64,000 nt of DNA from Pleodorina starrii. Taxonomy: Eukaryota > Chlorophyta > Chlorophyceae > Chlamydomonadales > Volvocaceae. Below the pieces are notes generated by a model. It had not been told where the DNA came from and did no database searches. It saw nothing but the letters and a program-made list of their open reading frames with translations. Shown here piece after piece: positions 12,101-24,401 of the stretch (position 1 is its first letter; every line of letters begins with the position of its first letter). The DNA lies in contig BRXU01000002.1 of NCBI GenBank assembly GCA_030267565.1, positions 2,603,501-2,667,500 of the forward strand, in the 5' to 3' direction. The position numbers and the translations under genes were made by a program.

Positions 12101-12974
12101 ATGGGGGTGACGCTGGAGATGAAGTCTGCGGGGGAGGGGCCCGAGATAGGGTTTCAGGGCAAGGCCCTGGAAGATGCCGCGCTTTCTACCCGAGGCTTTC
12201 TGCCTGAGGCCACACGGAGTGCGGGTAGTAGCGCGTCAGGACGCTCCGCGGTTGTGGTCGCGGTCGAGGCGCCGCGAGCCGCGAGCCGCCCGTCGAGTGC
12301 GTCCGCCCTTCGTTCGACAGCACCCCGCTCGCGCAAAGGCGACAGCCGCGCGACAGCTCGCCACTACGGGCCCACGCCGCCGTTCGAGGGCAGGAGGGCA
12401 GATGACGAGACCAGCTCAGGCCCTGACCCGAGGTCAACTTAATAAGACGCAGACCGAGGTCCGACAGGCGGGCTGAAGACGGACCCGGACACGACAGCAG
12501 GACCGACCCGCACGCATACAGACGGAGGTGTGGGCCTTGGACCCCGGGATACCTCCTTGGACGTTGGCCGAGAGCTTCTCGAGCTCGTAATACGTTGGAA
12601 GAAGCCCCGAGACACGAGCACGAAATAATACGCGCGCGCACATTCGCCTTCGCCCTCGCCCTCGCCCTCGCCTTCGCCTTCGCCTTCGCCTACGCCCTCA
12701 ATCACCATCCTAATCCGGATCGACTTCGCTTGGCACGGCCTGACTCTTTGACTCGCTGGAGCCAGGGGACTGAGCTCTCGACCGCCCACACGCTCCAACA
12801 ACTCACGCAAGACGCAACCCACCCGTGGTGGCGTGTTGGAAGGTCTGCAGGTGGCGCGCATATTCCGACATGCGCCTCGCGAAGTCCTCGGCCTCCTCGT
12901 ACATCTTGCTTGTCCGCATCACCCCCTCCACACTCTTCCGCTCGCCGCCGGGGCCGCCGTTGTAGCGAACCATG
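9136..12974 (-). CDS. BAR-like helical/coiled-coil protein
   Basis: Eight-exon model: 12974-12833, 12125-12027, 11693-11533, 11260-11130, 10794-10577, 10096-9969, 9774-9655, 9453-9136; 438 aa. The start is MVRYNGG at 12974. An in-frame ATG at 13042 would add 23 residues. The chain is almost wholly helical apart from a Gly/Ala linker near residue 215. A helix with LEMERRL and PLSQWRDALE is followed by REQGGLDRTVSKAERR, then by REEFRVEERN and LCRDASWLKSYM. This order resembles BAR domains, where a charged R..YD..K helix follows the pole helix. A tektin-like ciliary protein is an alternative, since length and helix content also fit. Three junctions need GC donors to keep phase. The stop lies 48 bases before the ATG of the next gene on the same strand. 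Confidence 0.5.
10104..10243. repeat. (CAGCACA)n heptamer satellite in an intron
   Basis: About 20 near-perfect 7-bp copies fill much of the intron between exons 10577-10794 and 9969-10096 of the BAR-like gene. The array ends just short of the acceptor (CTGCAG), so its length could affect the branch point and polypyrimidine region. Confidence 0.95.
11276..11385. repeat. Two short hexamer arrays in an intron
   Basis: A run of GGACAT copies near 11280-11302 and a run of CAGGTT/CAGGGT copies near 11346-11384. Both lie in the intron upstream of exon 11260-11130 of the BAR-like gene. Confidence 0.8.
12643..12696. repeat. (TTCGCC/CTCGCC)n hexamer repeat
   Basis: Nine or so copies of a CTCGCC/TTCGCC hexamer within the first intron of the BAR-like gene. 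Confidence 0.85.
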
Positions 12975-14792
12975 CTGCCCTGCTCGGCGGGCGTGCACAG
13001 AGGCAGGCGGCGGCGGCTTGGTTGGTTGAGCAGAGATATCATCCGAGGTGGAGGTGGAGGTGGCAAATGCTACCGATGTCCCAGTTCCGAAGTTACGAGC
13101 GAGCGCAGTGCACACAGTCTAACGCCCTGGGGCAGAGTTTCTGCGGTTCGTTTCGTTTGTTGCGTCTTCAAGAACGTGACGAAACGCGTGATGGGAAGCT
13201 GATGGCGCGAGCGCTGTGGGGTGCACCGGCCGTGGGGCCGCCGGATGGCGTCATGTGTCCGACCCTTACGAGGCCCCCACCGGCGTGATTGCTTGAATGA
13301 GAGACGTCATCTCTCTTGACTCCCTCCTCTACTTCAAGAAAGGCTCCGGAGCTGCCAGATCCTGCGCAAGTCTAGTCCTGTTCGTGTGTGGCTTTGGGGG
13401 CGGCAATGTGTTGCTGTGACCCACGGGTCGTGTATGTGTCTGCGAGGTGTGCTGTTTTTAAGTGCTTTTGTGCTGCGTTTGCGCTTGCAAGGAATCTACG
13501 CTCTATTACTCAAATTTATATGGAAAGATAAATGTTGCCATTAAAATACCGCAAGTCGGGATCAGGCAAATGGAGAGAGATGGGGGAGCCGGTCCTTGCG
13601 GCCGATGTGCCGTGCGGAAGTGCCAACTCAGCGGCCCAAAGATCGCATGACGTCATGCAGCCGCCGCCGCGGCCGCCGCCAAAATCACGCGCGCGCACAG
13701 GTAGAATTTGAAACCTGGATCGTTACGTGTACGCCCAGTCCTTCACCGAACTGCGTCCGCTCGCAGGATTCAGGGTCCCATGGCCGCTTGCTTGCTTGCA
13801 TCGACCTGTGTCATCCCGACTTGCCTTTCCGAAACTGTTGTACAACGATTGAGGCGATGAACCGCGATGGGCGCCGAAATGCCACGTTGCGAGCTTCCTA
13901 TCCTGGCTGGAGGTTTTGAAATACCGGTAAAGGTCCCTGCACGGCGGCCGGGGCCCCACCGGTGCGGTGCCGACGGCGGGCGGCGGCGGGCACTCTCAGG
14001 AGCTGGTCAGCTCTCCACTGCCCCCTTCTTCCCCCATACAGACAAACGCACGTTTTGGACGCGCCGGCGGGTGAGGTCTGCGCGGTTGGTTGGATACCCG
14101 GCAGTAAGATCTCTCCCAACCACACGCAAAACACCTTGCCAACACACCCATACACACACGCACGTAATAGCCCCGCAGCCTCCCGCAGCCGCGCCGCCCT
14201 TTCATCAGTCCTCCTGCACACGGCACACCGACAAACACGCCAACGTATAAACATAGACCTGCGACCCGTCGGTCGTTAGCCTCCAGCCAGGCCAAAGCAC
14301 AATCCCAGTGCTACGCGTTTTCGGCAGCCATTCAGCCTTCTGCCGTACTGCAGTATAACAAATCCAACCTTGTGCATGCGCGCCGTATCGTTACGCTCGG
14401 AGCCCGGCTCATGCCCCTTGCCGCTTGCGAGGCCCGCGCCATGTGCGCTCTTAATGACCAGACGAGTCTCCGCGCGGCCATACCGGTTACCGCTCACGCA
14501 CTGCGTGCCCAGCACCTGCTCTCGGCGCGCCTGCCACCGCAATACCCACACCCACCCGCCATCGTACATCCTTTTCTGCCCCGGGTAGGTCCGTCGCCGC
14601 TGCAGTACTGCCCGGCCCGCTGACCCGCTGGCTTGACTCGTCCGGGGGACTGACGCGTGGCGCCCGCTGTAGCCACCACTCCAGATCACCCACCGAACTC
14701 GGAACTCCGAACTCCAACCACGGCATCCTACATCCTACTATTGTACACCAACTCCGGCTCGGGCCTCTCTCCTCCTCTGTACAAATCGCTCA
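12975..14792. other. Spacer between two minus-strand genes
   Basis: Holds the 5' region of the BAR-like gene and the 3' flank of the large RS-rich gene. ORFs such as those around 13900-14250 have no protein-like composition or splice partners. One copy of the dispersed palindrome GACCCACGGGTC is at 13418-13429. No TGTAA signal is visible close to the RS-rich gene's stop. Confidence 0.5.
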
Positions 14793-17700
14793 TCAAGCCG
14801 GCCGCGGGTAGAGCATCGTGTGCGATGCGGCGTCCGTGACCACGTCCACGCGGTCCGACAGGAAGCGCCGTACGAAGACGGACAGCTTGACATGGGCGCT
14901 CTGCGAGGGGACGAGCGGGTCGGAGAGGGGCGGGGCGGGATGAGAATGTAGGGGACAAACCCGGGTGGGTGCCTGGGTGGGTGGGTGCCTGCTGCATGTG
15001 TGGGTGACAAGCAGCTCTGCAGGGGTCGGATCATTCTCTCCTTCCTTTCGAGACATGCCCCAGACATGCCTGCAATGCGTACGGCACCGCCGTACCTTCA
15101 GCGCTGCGCGCAACCGCGGCGGCAGCTGCACCGTCGACAGCGCCAGGCCGCCGGCGCCGCTGGCCGGCAGCTGCTGCAACACGGCTTGCCGTACAGAGCT
15201 CGCCACCCACGGCTCCAGCCGGGCCGCCGCCGCCGCTTCGGGATCCGCCGCTGACGCCAGCGCCGGCGGCTCTCGGCTGCCGCCGCCGACGGCGAGGAAG
15301 GGGCTGTAGCTCGGACTGTACCGACTGCGAGCGGGCCGGCCACGGCCGTACCCGCCGCCGCCGCCACCGCCGCGGCCGCCGTACCCGGAGCTCCAACTGC
15401 GGCTGCGGCTGCGGCTCCGGCTCGGGCTTCGACTGGGGCTGCGCCACCGCCGCTGCTCTGCGGGCAGGAGGCCGCGTGCCGCCAGCGGCATGTTGCTCCG
15501 AAACCACCGGTCGCCGCCGCCGCCGCCGGCGCTGGGTCCGGGCGGAGAGCCGTGGCTGGGCCGGAAGCTGGGGCTGGATGTGTAGTGGCTGTGACTCCGG
15601 GTGCGGCTTCGGCTGCGGTGGTGGCGCCGACGGCCGCTGCGACCCGGGCTGTGGCTGCGCTTGCGAGGACTGCCCCAGCGGCGCCTTTTAGCGGTGCGAG
15701 GCAGGTTGCGGCCGCGACTGGAGTCGGGCGACCGGCTGCGGCTGTCGCTGCCGCTGCGACTGCGGCTGCGATGGCTGCGGCTGCGCCGATGACGTCTGGA
15801 GCTGCGACCCCGGCCTTTGCTCCTGCGCCAATCCCGGCCATGGCTGCGGCTGCGGCTGCTGCTAGCGCTGCGGCTGCGGCCCCGACTCGAGCCCCCGTGA
15901 CGGCCCAGCCTGCGGCTGCGACTGTGACTCCCTCTGCGGCGGTGGCGGCGGCGGCTGCGGTGGCTATGGCTGCGACTGCTTCTGCGGCTCCGGCTCCGGC
16001 TCCGGCTGCTGCTGCCGCTGGTGCTGGTGCTGCGCTCCGGGGTCCCGTAGCTGCCTTTGCCACTGCTGCTGCTGCCACTCCGTGTAGCGCCTCCGCTGCT
16101 GAGGCTCCTGCTGCGGCCGCTGCGGCTGTCCCGGCTGCGGCTGTCCCGGCTGCTTCCAGACGCGTGCCGCCGCCGCCGCCGCCGCTGGCGGCTGCGGTGT
16201 CTCACCCCGGCGCTGTGCCGGCCTCCTCTACTCCGGCTCCGGCTCCTTCCATGGTGGCGACCCCGGCTGCGGCCCGCGACGGGACTGTGGCTTCGGTCAT
16301 GGGAGCCCTTGCTGCGCGAGCTGGCGCTTGGGCTGGTCATGCTGGAAGTGGTGTGGTCGCTGCCGCTGGTGCTGCTGCCTCTGCGGCTGCGGCTCTTGCT
16401 TCGGCTTGGGCTGCTGGTGCTGCTACGACTCCGGCTGCTGCTGCTGCCGCTGCCGCCGCGGCTGTGGCGGTGCCCGTGGTGGGTCCGGCCACCGCCGCTG
16501 CCGCTGCCGCTGCCGCTGTCGCTGCCGCAAGTTGTGCTTCCGCTCCGCGCTGCGCGGTGAGCAGTGGCCAGCAACGCCTCTGGTGGCGGGACCGCAGCCG
16601 CAGCCCCCGTGGCGGGCACCGCCGCTGCTGCCGGCCTAGCCGCCGCGGTTGCAGGTACGGTTGCTGATGCGGTTGTGGCTGCAGGTGCGGTTGCGGTTGC
16701 AGGTACGGTTGCGGTTTCTGGTGCGGTTGCGGTTGCAGGTGCAACCGCTCCGACGGCAGTAGTTGGGACGAGCAGGAGCTGCCGCTGCTGCTGCGCTGTC
16801 GCGGCCGCAGCCTCCGGCCCCGTCGAACCCCCCTTCGCCGCTGCCACTGCCGCCGCCGGTTGAGTCCGCTCCGACGCCACCTCCGGCGCCCACTCCCCCT
16901 CCTCTATCTCCCCGCTCTCCTTCAAGCCGCCGCCGCACTTTGGGGGCGCGGGAGCGGCGGACAGCCCCCCGGCCACCGGCATGCCGGCAGCGGCCCCCAC
17001 CGGCCACTGGCCTGCCGGCGCATGCTTCTGTGCGCCGCCGACCGCCGCAGCTGCGCCGTCGTCACCTGCACCGCCAGGCGGCGTGGCGGCGCGCGCAACT
17101 GCGGCTCGCTGCTGGTGCGGCTGTGCAGCCACAAGTGGGGGTGCGGCAGCTGGCGCCGCGCCGACGGCACCGATGCCCGCCTGCTCCTTCGTCGCCTCTC
17201 CGTCCGCCCGCCGCTCCTGCAAGTGTCGCCTGGCCTCCCGCTTGCCTCCCGCATCCGCCTCCCCCTCCGGCTGCACTCCGGCCTGCCGCTGCTCGCCCTT
17301 GTCCGCCCGCTGCGCTTGCGCAGACGTCCTCGCCCGCTGCTCCTGCCCCTCGCGCTCGCCGCCAGCGGCCACCGCCTCTGCCACCGCCACCGCCACCTCC
17401 GCGCGCTGCCTCTTGCGCAGCACGGCGGCAGTGGCAAGCCCCAGCCCAGCGACAGGGCCCTCCGGCTTCTTCACCTGCTGCTGAACGCGGTTGCCTTCCT
17501 TCCGCTCCGCTCCATGACCGCCACCGCCACCGCCCTCCATGGTCCCGTGCTTCTCTTCCTTCACCTCCTTCACTTCCTTCACTTCCTTCCCAGCCTGGCG
17601 TCCCGGGGCCGCGTACACCTTCCCGGCGTCCGCCCGCCCGGGCTGCCCCTCGCGCTCCTCCTCCCGCGCCGGCTGGCGCTCCTGCTGCTTCTGCTGCGGC

Positions 17701-20428
17701 TTCCCAGTCTCCTGCGGGTCAGCCGTCCCCGGGCGGTGCTGCTGTCGCCCTTCCCGCCCCCTCTGGCCCAGCTTCTCCTCACTCTCCGGTTCCTGGTGCC
17801 GCCGGCTGCGTCCCTTCCGCTGCGATGACGGCAGGGGCGGCGGCGGCGTCGGTAGCGGTTGCGCGGCCGCGAGCCCCGCAGCGGCAGCGGAAGCGGCGGC
17901 AGGCAGGCGCGGTGGCGGCTGCTCCGCCGCCGCCACCGCCGCCTGTGTCCGGGGCTTGGCCTGACGCGGCCGCGCGGCACCCGTATCAGGCCTGGGAGAC
18001 GGCGACGGTGAGGCCTTGCGCCGCGCGGCACGCGCGCCGGCGGCAGCGGCGCCGCCGCCGCCGCCGCCGGGGTCGCGCTTCGGCGCCGTGCTTGCATCCC
18101 TGCTGCTCCGACCCCGACGGGCCGTGCGGCTCCTGCTGCGACTGCGACTGCGACTATGGCCGCGGCTTGCACTGCGGCTGCGAGCTCTGTCGCAGCCGCG
18201 ATTTCGGTCAGGAGAGGGGCTGGCGCTAGCGCTTGCGCTCCGGCCGCCGCGCCCGCGCCCGCGGCTACGGCTGCGGCTGCGACTAATGCTGATGCTGACG
18301 CTCCGGCCGCGGCCCGGCGACCAGCGCCGTCCCAGGGCCCGGCCACGGTGCTGCTGCACGCCCGCCGCCAAAGGTTCGGCGCCGAAGGGCGACACGGCCC
18401 GTTGCGGCGGCGGCACTAGGGCGGGCGACAGGGCCTCGGCGGCCGTGGAGCGGCGCTCTCGGAGGCGCGGAAGGCCAGGCTGCCGTGGCGGCGGCGACCG
18501 AGAGACGCTGCGGCCCATAGACGCGGCCGGCGCCGCCGGCGGCGGCCGCCTGACGGCGGTGGTTTCGGGGCTGTCGTGCTCGTCCAGCAGTTGGCGGGAG
18601 ATGGGGTTGGCTCGGAAGCGGCTGTTGAAGCGCTCGCCGGGGTTCAGATCCTGGGAGGGGCGGATGGAGGAAGGGCGTGCGGGGGCAGTCAGGGGGGTCG
18701 AAGGCCGGCGGGTGGGCGGGCGGTCAGGAGCCACGTTGCGGGAGTCGGGAGGGCCGCTGGGAGGGACAGGCCCATTATATACCATGTTACCATCCCAGGC
18801 AGTCGGCACGCCAAAACACAACCCTACGGGGCTTCGCTGCGGTTCCTATTCCCCTCGTATCCCCCCACACACTCTTACCACCACCACCACCACCACCACC
18901 ACCACCACGACGACGGGAGCATCCGGCGCACATGGAATCACTCGGCTTGGCCACGACGTCGTCTTTAACGCTCTGCCCCTGCCCCGCCACAGACCGTACC
19001 CGTCCATCATCACGCGCAACACCAAAATATTCCATTGACCCACCGACCCACCGACCCACGGGTCACATCCTCATATCCTCCCAACCCACGGGGCCAGCCC
19101 ACAGCTCGGCCCACCTGCTCGAACAGATGTGGGCGGCGCAGCAGGAACGTGGACGGCTTGGAGCGGCCCAGCAGCTGCTGCGGGATCGGCAACCGGTCGC
19201 GGATCTGGAACAGCGTCAGCGGCTTGCGGGCCAACAGGCGGTACAGGCTCCGTTCGTACTCCGTCAGCAACCTGTCGTACGCGGCATCGCCGAGCTCCCG
19301 CGGCGGCGGCGGCGACGCGCTCGACGCCGGTGCCGGTACCGGCCCGGCGCGCCAGGGAGGCAGCCCGCTGGGGCTGCGGCTGCGACTTGGGACCCAGCGG
19401 CGGGTGGTGCCCGGCGGCGACTGCGGCGACGGCGACGGCGAGAGCCGGCGGCTGCCGTACGGGAAGCGAGGCGGCGGCGGTGACGGCGCGCCATCCGCCG
19501 TCCGGCCACGACCCCTGCCTCGGCTTGGGCTCCGGCTTTGACTCAAGCTGCCGCCCAAGCTTCGGCTGCGGTCGCGTACACGGTTGCGACTGCGGCTCCG
19601 GTCGCGGGTCTGGCGGCGACGGTTGCGGCTGTGGCTGCGGCTGCGGCCCCGGCTCTTGCTCTTGCTCTTGCTCTTGCTCTTGCTCCGATGGCGCTTCCGA
19701 CTGCGGCTTGGGTCGCGGACCGGCGGGCTTGCGCTCGCGCGTCGACGACTGCGGCTGCGAGTGCGGCTGCGGCGCTGCTTCTTGCGTTCGGCCTTCTTGG
19801 CGTTCGACCGCGCGTCCTTTGAAGCTGGTGGACGCGCTGCCGCCGCCGCCGCCGCGGCCGGCGCCGTCGGTGCCGGTGCCTGTGCAGGTGCCTTCTCCGC
19901 CGTTTCTGGACCGACCCATGCAGAGGCCCCCGTTGGTTCCGGAGCCGGCGCGGCAGCGGCCGCCGCGGCCTCACCAACCCAGCCCCGGCCCCGGCTTCCC
20001 ATGCCGCTACCGCCAGCGGTTTGTGACGGGACCTCCCACCGCTCCGGCGCCGCCTCTGACACCACTCCGCCCGGCGGCTGTGGCAGCGGCGCTGCCGCCG
20101 CCAAGGCCGCCGCAGCAGCAGCAGCGGAGGCGGCAGCCTTGGCCGAGGTACCTGCTCCTGCCGCCGTCACCGCCGCCTTGGAGGTGGAGCGCATCGCCTG
20201 CGGCTGCTGCTCCAGCAGCGGCGGATGCAGGAGCGACGCCGGCGGCGAGTACGGCGGCGGGTGCCGGTGCATCAGCAGCAGCGGCGGCTTGAGCTTGTCG
20301 CCGTCGGGGCTCCATTGCAGGCGCCGCAGAGCCCGCCGCTCAGCCTTGCTCAGCCGTGCGCCGCCACCGCAGCCGCTGTCGGGGGTAGCTGCCGTGCCGG
20401 AACCGGAACAGGTTGGCGACGCGGGCGT

Positions 20429-20493
<65 letters not shown>

Positions 20494-23400
20494 TTGCGTT
20501 TACGGTCGGCACCCCTGCCGAACGCAGGGAACCGACGGTATCGCCGTGCGACGGCGTGGCGGCCGCCGCCGCCGCTGCCACGAGACTTTCGTCCGACAGG
20601 GCCCGACGCCCGCGGCCTCCGCCGCCACCGCTGCCGCCGTGCCGCAGCAGTGCCCGGTCCGCTGCCGCCGATGCGGCCGCACCGCCGACGGCGTCCGCGA
20701 GTTCAGCGCCGGCCGGACCGCGCGGCGCCGCGCCCCCATCCGCGCCATCCTCCTCTCCAGGCTCCCTTTTGACAAACGGAACCGCAGCTCCGCCCTTGCG
20801 CTCCTCGTCGTCAGTAGAAGTCCAGGTAGCGGCCGCGGGGCAAGTACCGCCGCCGCCGCCGCCACCGCTGCCCCTGGCCGCCGGCTTGGATGGCGCTGAC
20901 ACCCGGCGGCGCTTGGCGGACGCGCGGCCCTGCTGCCCCTGCACGTCGCCGCCATCGCCGCCGCCGCCACCGTGGGCCAAGGCGGCGGCGGCGGCGGCGT
21001 CATGGTTCCCGCGGTCCAGGTCGTCCTGGTGGTGGAGGTGGTGCTGATGGTGGCCGTGGGGTGTCGCCTGGGGTGAGTGGACCTCCTCGCGCTCATGCCC
21101 ACGCTCATGATCGCGCCCACGGTCGCGGTCGCACTTGCGCTTCTGCTGGCTGTGTTGTTGCTGTTGTTGGTGGTGATGATGCTCGTGGTGGTGCTGCCGG
21201 TGTTGGTGGCGGTGGTGAGGATGGTGGGAACCCACGGCAGCTGCTGCGCCCTCCTCTTCCTCTTCCTCTTCCTCTTCCAGGGCGGCACTTCCCGCCTGGC
21301 CGCCCGGGGGAGTACAGGCCGTGGCGGCACGTGTTCCTGCCACCTCCGCCGCCTCCGGAGTCACTGCCGCACCGGAGTGGGGCCACGCCGCCTCCAACTC
21401 CGAGGCCGACCCCATCGGTGCTCGCTTGGGATCATCGGCGGACTCCAGTCGGCTCCAGTGACCCGCGGGTCGGCCTGCGCCAGTGGCGATGGCGGTGGTG
21501 GCGGCGCCGTCGTCGACGGCCAACGGCCGCGGCTGGTCCCGGCGGCCCTTCACCCCCTGCCCCTGCTCCCGCTCCTGCTGCTGTTGGGTATGGGGTCGCG
21601 GCGGTTGCGGCGGTTGTGGCAGTTGCGGCGGTTGCGGCGGTTGTGGCGGTTGCTGCTGCCGGTATCCCAGGAGCTCCAGCAGGGACTTGAGTTGGGTCCA
21701 GGAGTCGGGCGAGCGGTTGAGGATGGAGGCGATGGATTCGTAGTGCGGCCGGGCGGCCTCCTGCAGGTGGGCCAAGGGGCAAAGGGACAGAAGTTGGACA
21801 TGAGATAAGGCCCGGGTGAGGGTCGCCGCCTACGCCTACGCGATGAATCTCAAGACTGCCGAAGGTGGCGAAGGGACCCAATGTGCCAGTGGGTGGTGGG
21901 TGGTGGGTGCCGGCCGGCGGGGGTTGCGGGGGCACTGACTGACATTAATGATCTGGAAGTGGGCGAAGGATTGTTGGGTTGGGTTGACTCCTCTGTAGCG
22001 CACTTCGTGAGATTGTCATGAGGCCTCACCCGACCCGGGGCCTTGTTGGCGGACGCTGCCCCGACAGGGCCAACGGCCAACGGCCAACGACGAACCGCCA
22101 ACCGTCCGCTCTGGGGGCAGTGGTACGACACACTTACCTGCCACCTGACGTACGAATCGGGGTCTCGAGGGTCGTACAGTTGATGGCGCAGGAGGGAGAT
22201 GGCCCGCACGTGCGGCACGCAGTCGCCGTGTCGTACCGCACGAGCGACTGCGTCGAACAGCTGTACGACAACAGTTTCGGCAGAGGCGGAGCGCATTGGA
22301 GGGCGGGGAGGGGGCGGGAGGGGGCGGGAGGGGGCGTTCAGAGAGTCGCGCAACGTGGGGTGGTCACATGGCAGCGCGTATCTCGGGTTGGAGGAGGGCA
22401 GCAGGAGGGTGGCGTGTGTCCGTGCGAGGGAGAGGGGCAGGGGCAGGGGCAAAAAGAAGATACCGGGGCAGGGGCAGGGGCCGGGAGATAAGGGCGCCAA
22501 TGTGTCAATACGGTAGGCGGGAGAGGGGAGACGTCCCGTTCCCGTTCCCGTTCCCGTTCCCGTTCCCGTTCCCGTTCCCGTTCCCGTTCCCGTTCCCGTT
22601 CCCGTTCCCAGTGCAGTCAGGCCCCACGGAACGAGGGAAGACAGACAAATGCAGCCCCCTTTTTGGTCCCCCATTTTGCCCGCTGACCTTGCCGGCTGGG
22701 GCACACACACATCGTCCACGCCCACGCACCTCCCGCGCCGGCATCCTCCGCACGCGCCTCGCGAGCGCCTCCATCGCCTCCCCGCTCACTGCCTCACTGC
22801 GCAGGTCGCTGAGGCTGCTGCCGCCGCCCCCCGCCAGCCCCGGGTGGGCTCTGCCGTCGTCCCGGATCAGCGGCTCCAGAACCAGGTTGGGAGCAGCCCC
22901 TGGGTGGTGGTGCGATGGCACGGCAGAGCGTTACGAGGGTGCGTGGCGGGCACAGCGGCGTGGCTTGCGGGTGCACATTGCATACGGTACGGCAAATAGA
23001 GGAGGTTGCCTTCCGAATGCGTGCGGTTTTCGACGGAGTTGCGCGGTGTACCGCACCGGATGTACGGGTGTAGGGATGTACTGGGACCCGGAGACCCGGG
23101 TGAATGCCGGCCGTAGTCGGGGAGCTATGGCGGGGGGGCACGTCCTGACTGAGATAGGCGCCGCTTTGCACGCAGTAAGGACTTCAGGTGTAGTAGTGTG
23201 GTACTTTGGAAAATAATGCCAATGCCAGGGACAATGACAATGCCAATTCCGGGGACAATGACAATGACAGACTTCCCCGTATGTGTGTCGGGGGGGGGGG
23301 ACTTGCGGTGCGATGACACCGCACCGATATGAAACCTCCCGCCCGCCTCCCGCCGCCCCGCCGCCCCACCTGCGCCCGGTGGCCGCTCCACCCGCAAGAT

Positions 23401-24366
23401 GCGCCGCGCCTCCTCCGCCACCCGCCAGCGCTGCTGTGGCGGCGCGGCTGCCCGCCCGCCGGCGTGCAGCTGCGGCGGCTGCGGCTGCAGCTGCGCGGTC
23501 TGACCGCCCTGCTCCGCCGCGGTCAGCCCTGAGGGTGCGGGTTCCTCCCCGACCCATGGGCCCGTCGCCGACGTCGACGCCGGGGCCGCCAACGCTGCCG
23601 GCGCCGGAGCCGCGGAGCTGGTAAGCACCACCACCAGGCCCTGCATCAGCTGCAGCGGCAAGTGGTGCCCCCGCCAAAAGGCCTCCACTTCCGCCAGGCC
23701 CGCCAGCGCGGGCGCGGGGACGTACAGCTGCCGTACCAGATCTGGATTCAGATCCACAAGCTGCAGACGGACAGACCACAGGGGTGTGTGTGTGTGTGTG
23801 TGGTGTCGGGCGGATATGGGTTTAGAGAGAATGTGAAGCGGAGGGCGGCGCTACTGTTGAACCGCTCTTGCCTTGCCATTCGGTAGGCGAGTGTGCGGAA
23901 AGAAGGCTTGTCTTGCGACGTTACGACACAAGATGAGGGAATGGACGGGCTGTGTCGTACTGGTCTCATGACTTGCCCCCGGGTAGGGTCGGGTAGGGTC
24001 GGGTGAGCGCAGATCTATGCCATATGCGCCGGTGGGGGCGACAGCAACAGCAGCAGCAGCAGCAGCGGGACGCTAGGGCCCGGTACCGTAACCTTCACCC
24101 GGCCACGTAAGAGCCCTTCGGTGCGCAGTGCACCTACGATTCGACCCACACCGCGACTGGCCGCTTCCCCACCCCCAGCTTGGAACCCTCTGCGCCGCAG
24201 GGCGGGCGGCCCAGCGCGTTCCGTTTTGTGCTACTTCACCAGTTCACCTCCGTATCGCCCACAGGCCGCAGCACCACCATCACCGCCGCCACAACCACCA
24301 CCACCACCACCACCGACCCACCTCATCATCGCCGACCCAGCACCCGCTTCCCACAGCAATGCAATC

Positions 24367-24401
<35 letters not shown>

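Noticed and set aside
15552..16667. Long plus-strand Ala-rich ORFs across the RS-rich exon
   Set aside because: They are antisense shadows of SR-repeat codons. Splice signals and conserved ends support only the minus strand.
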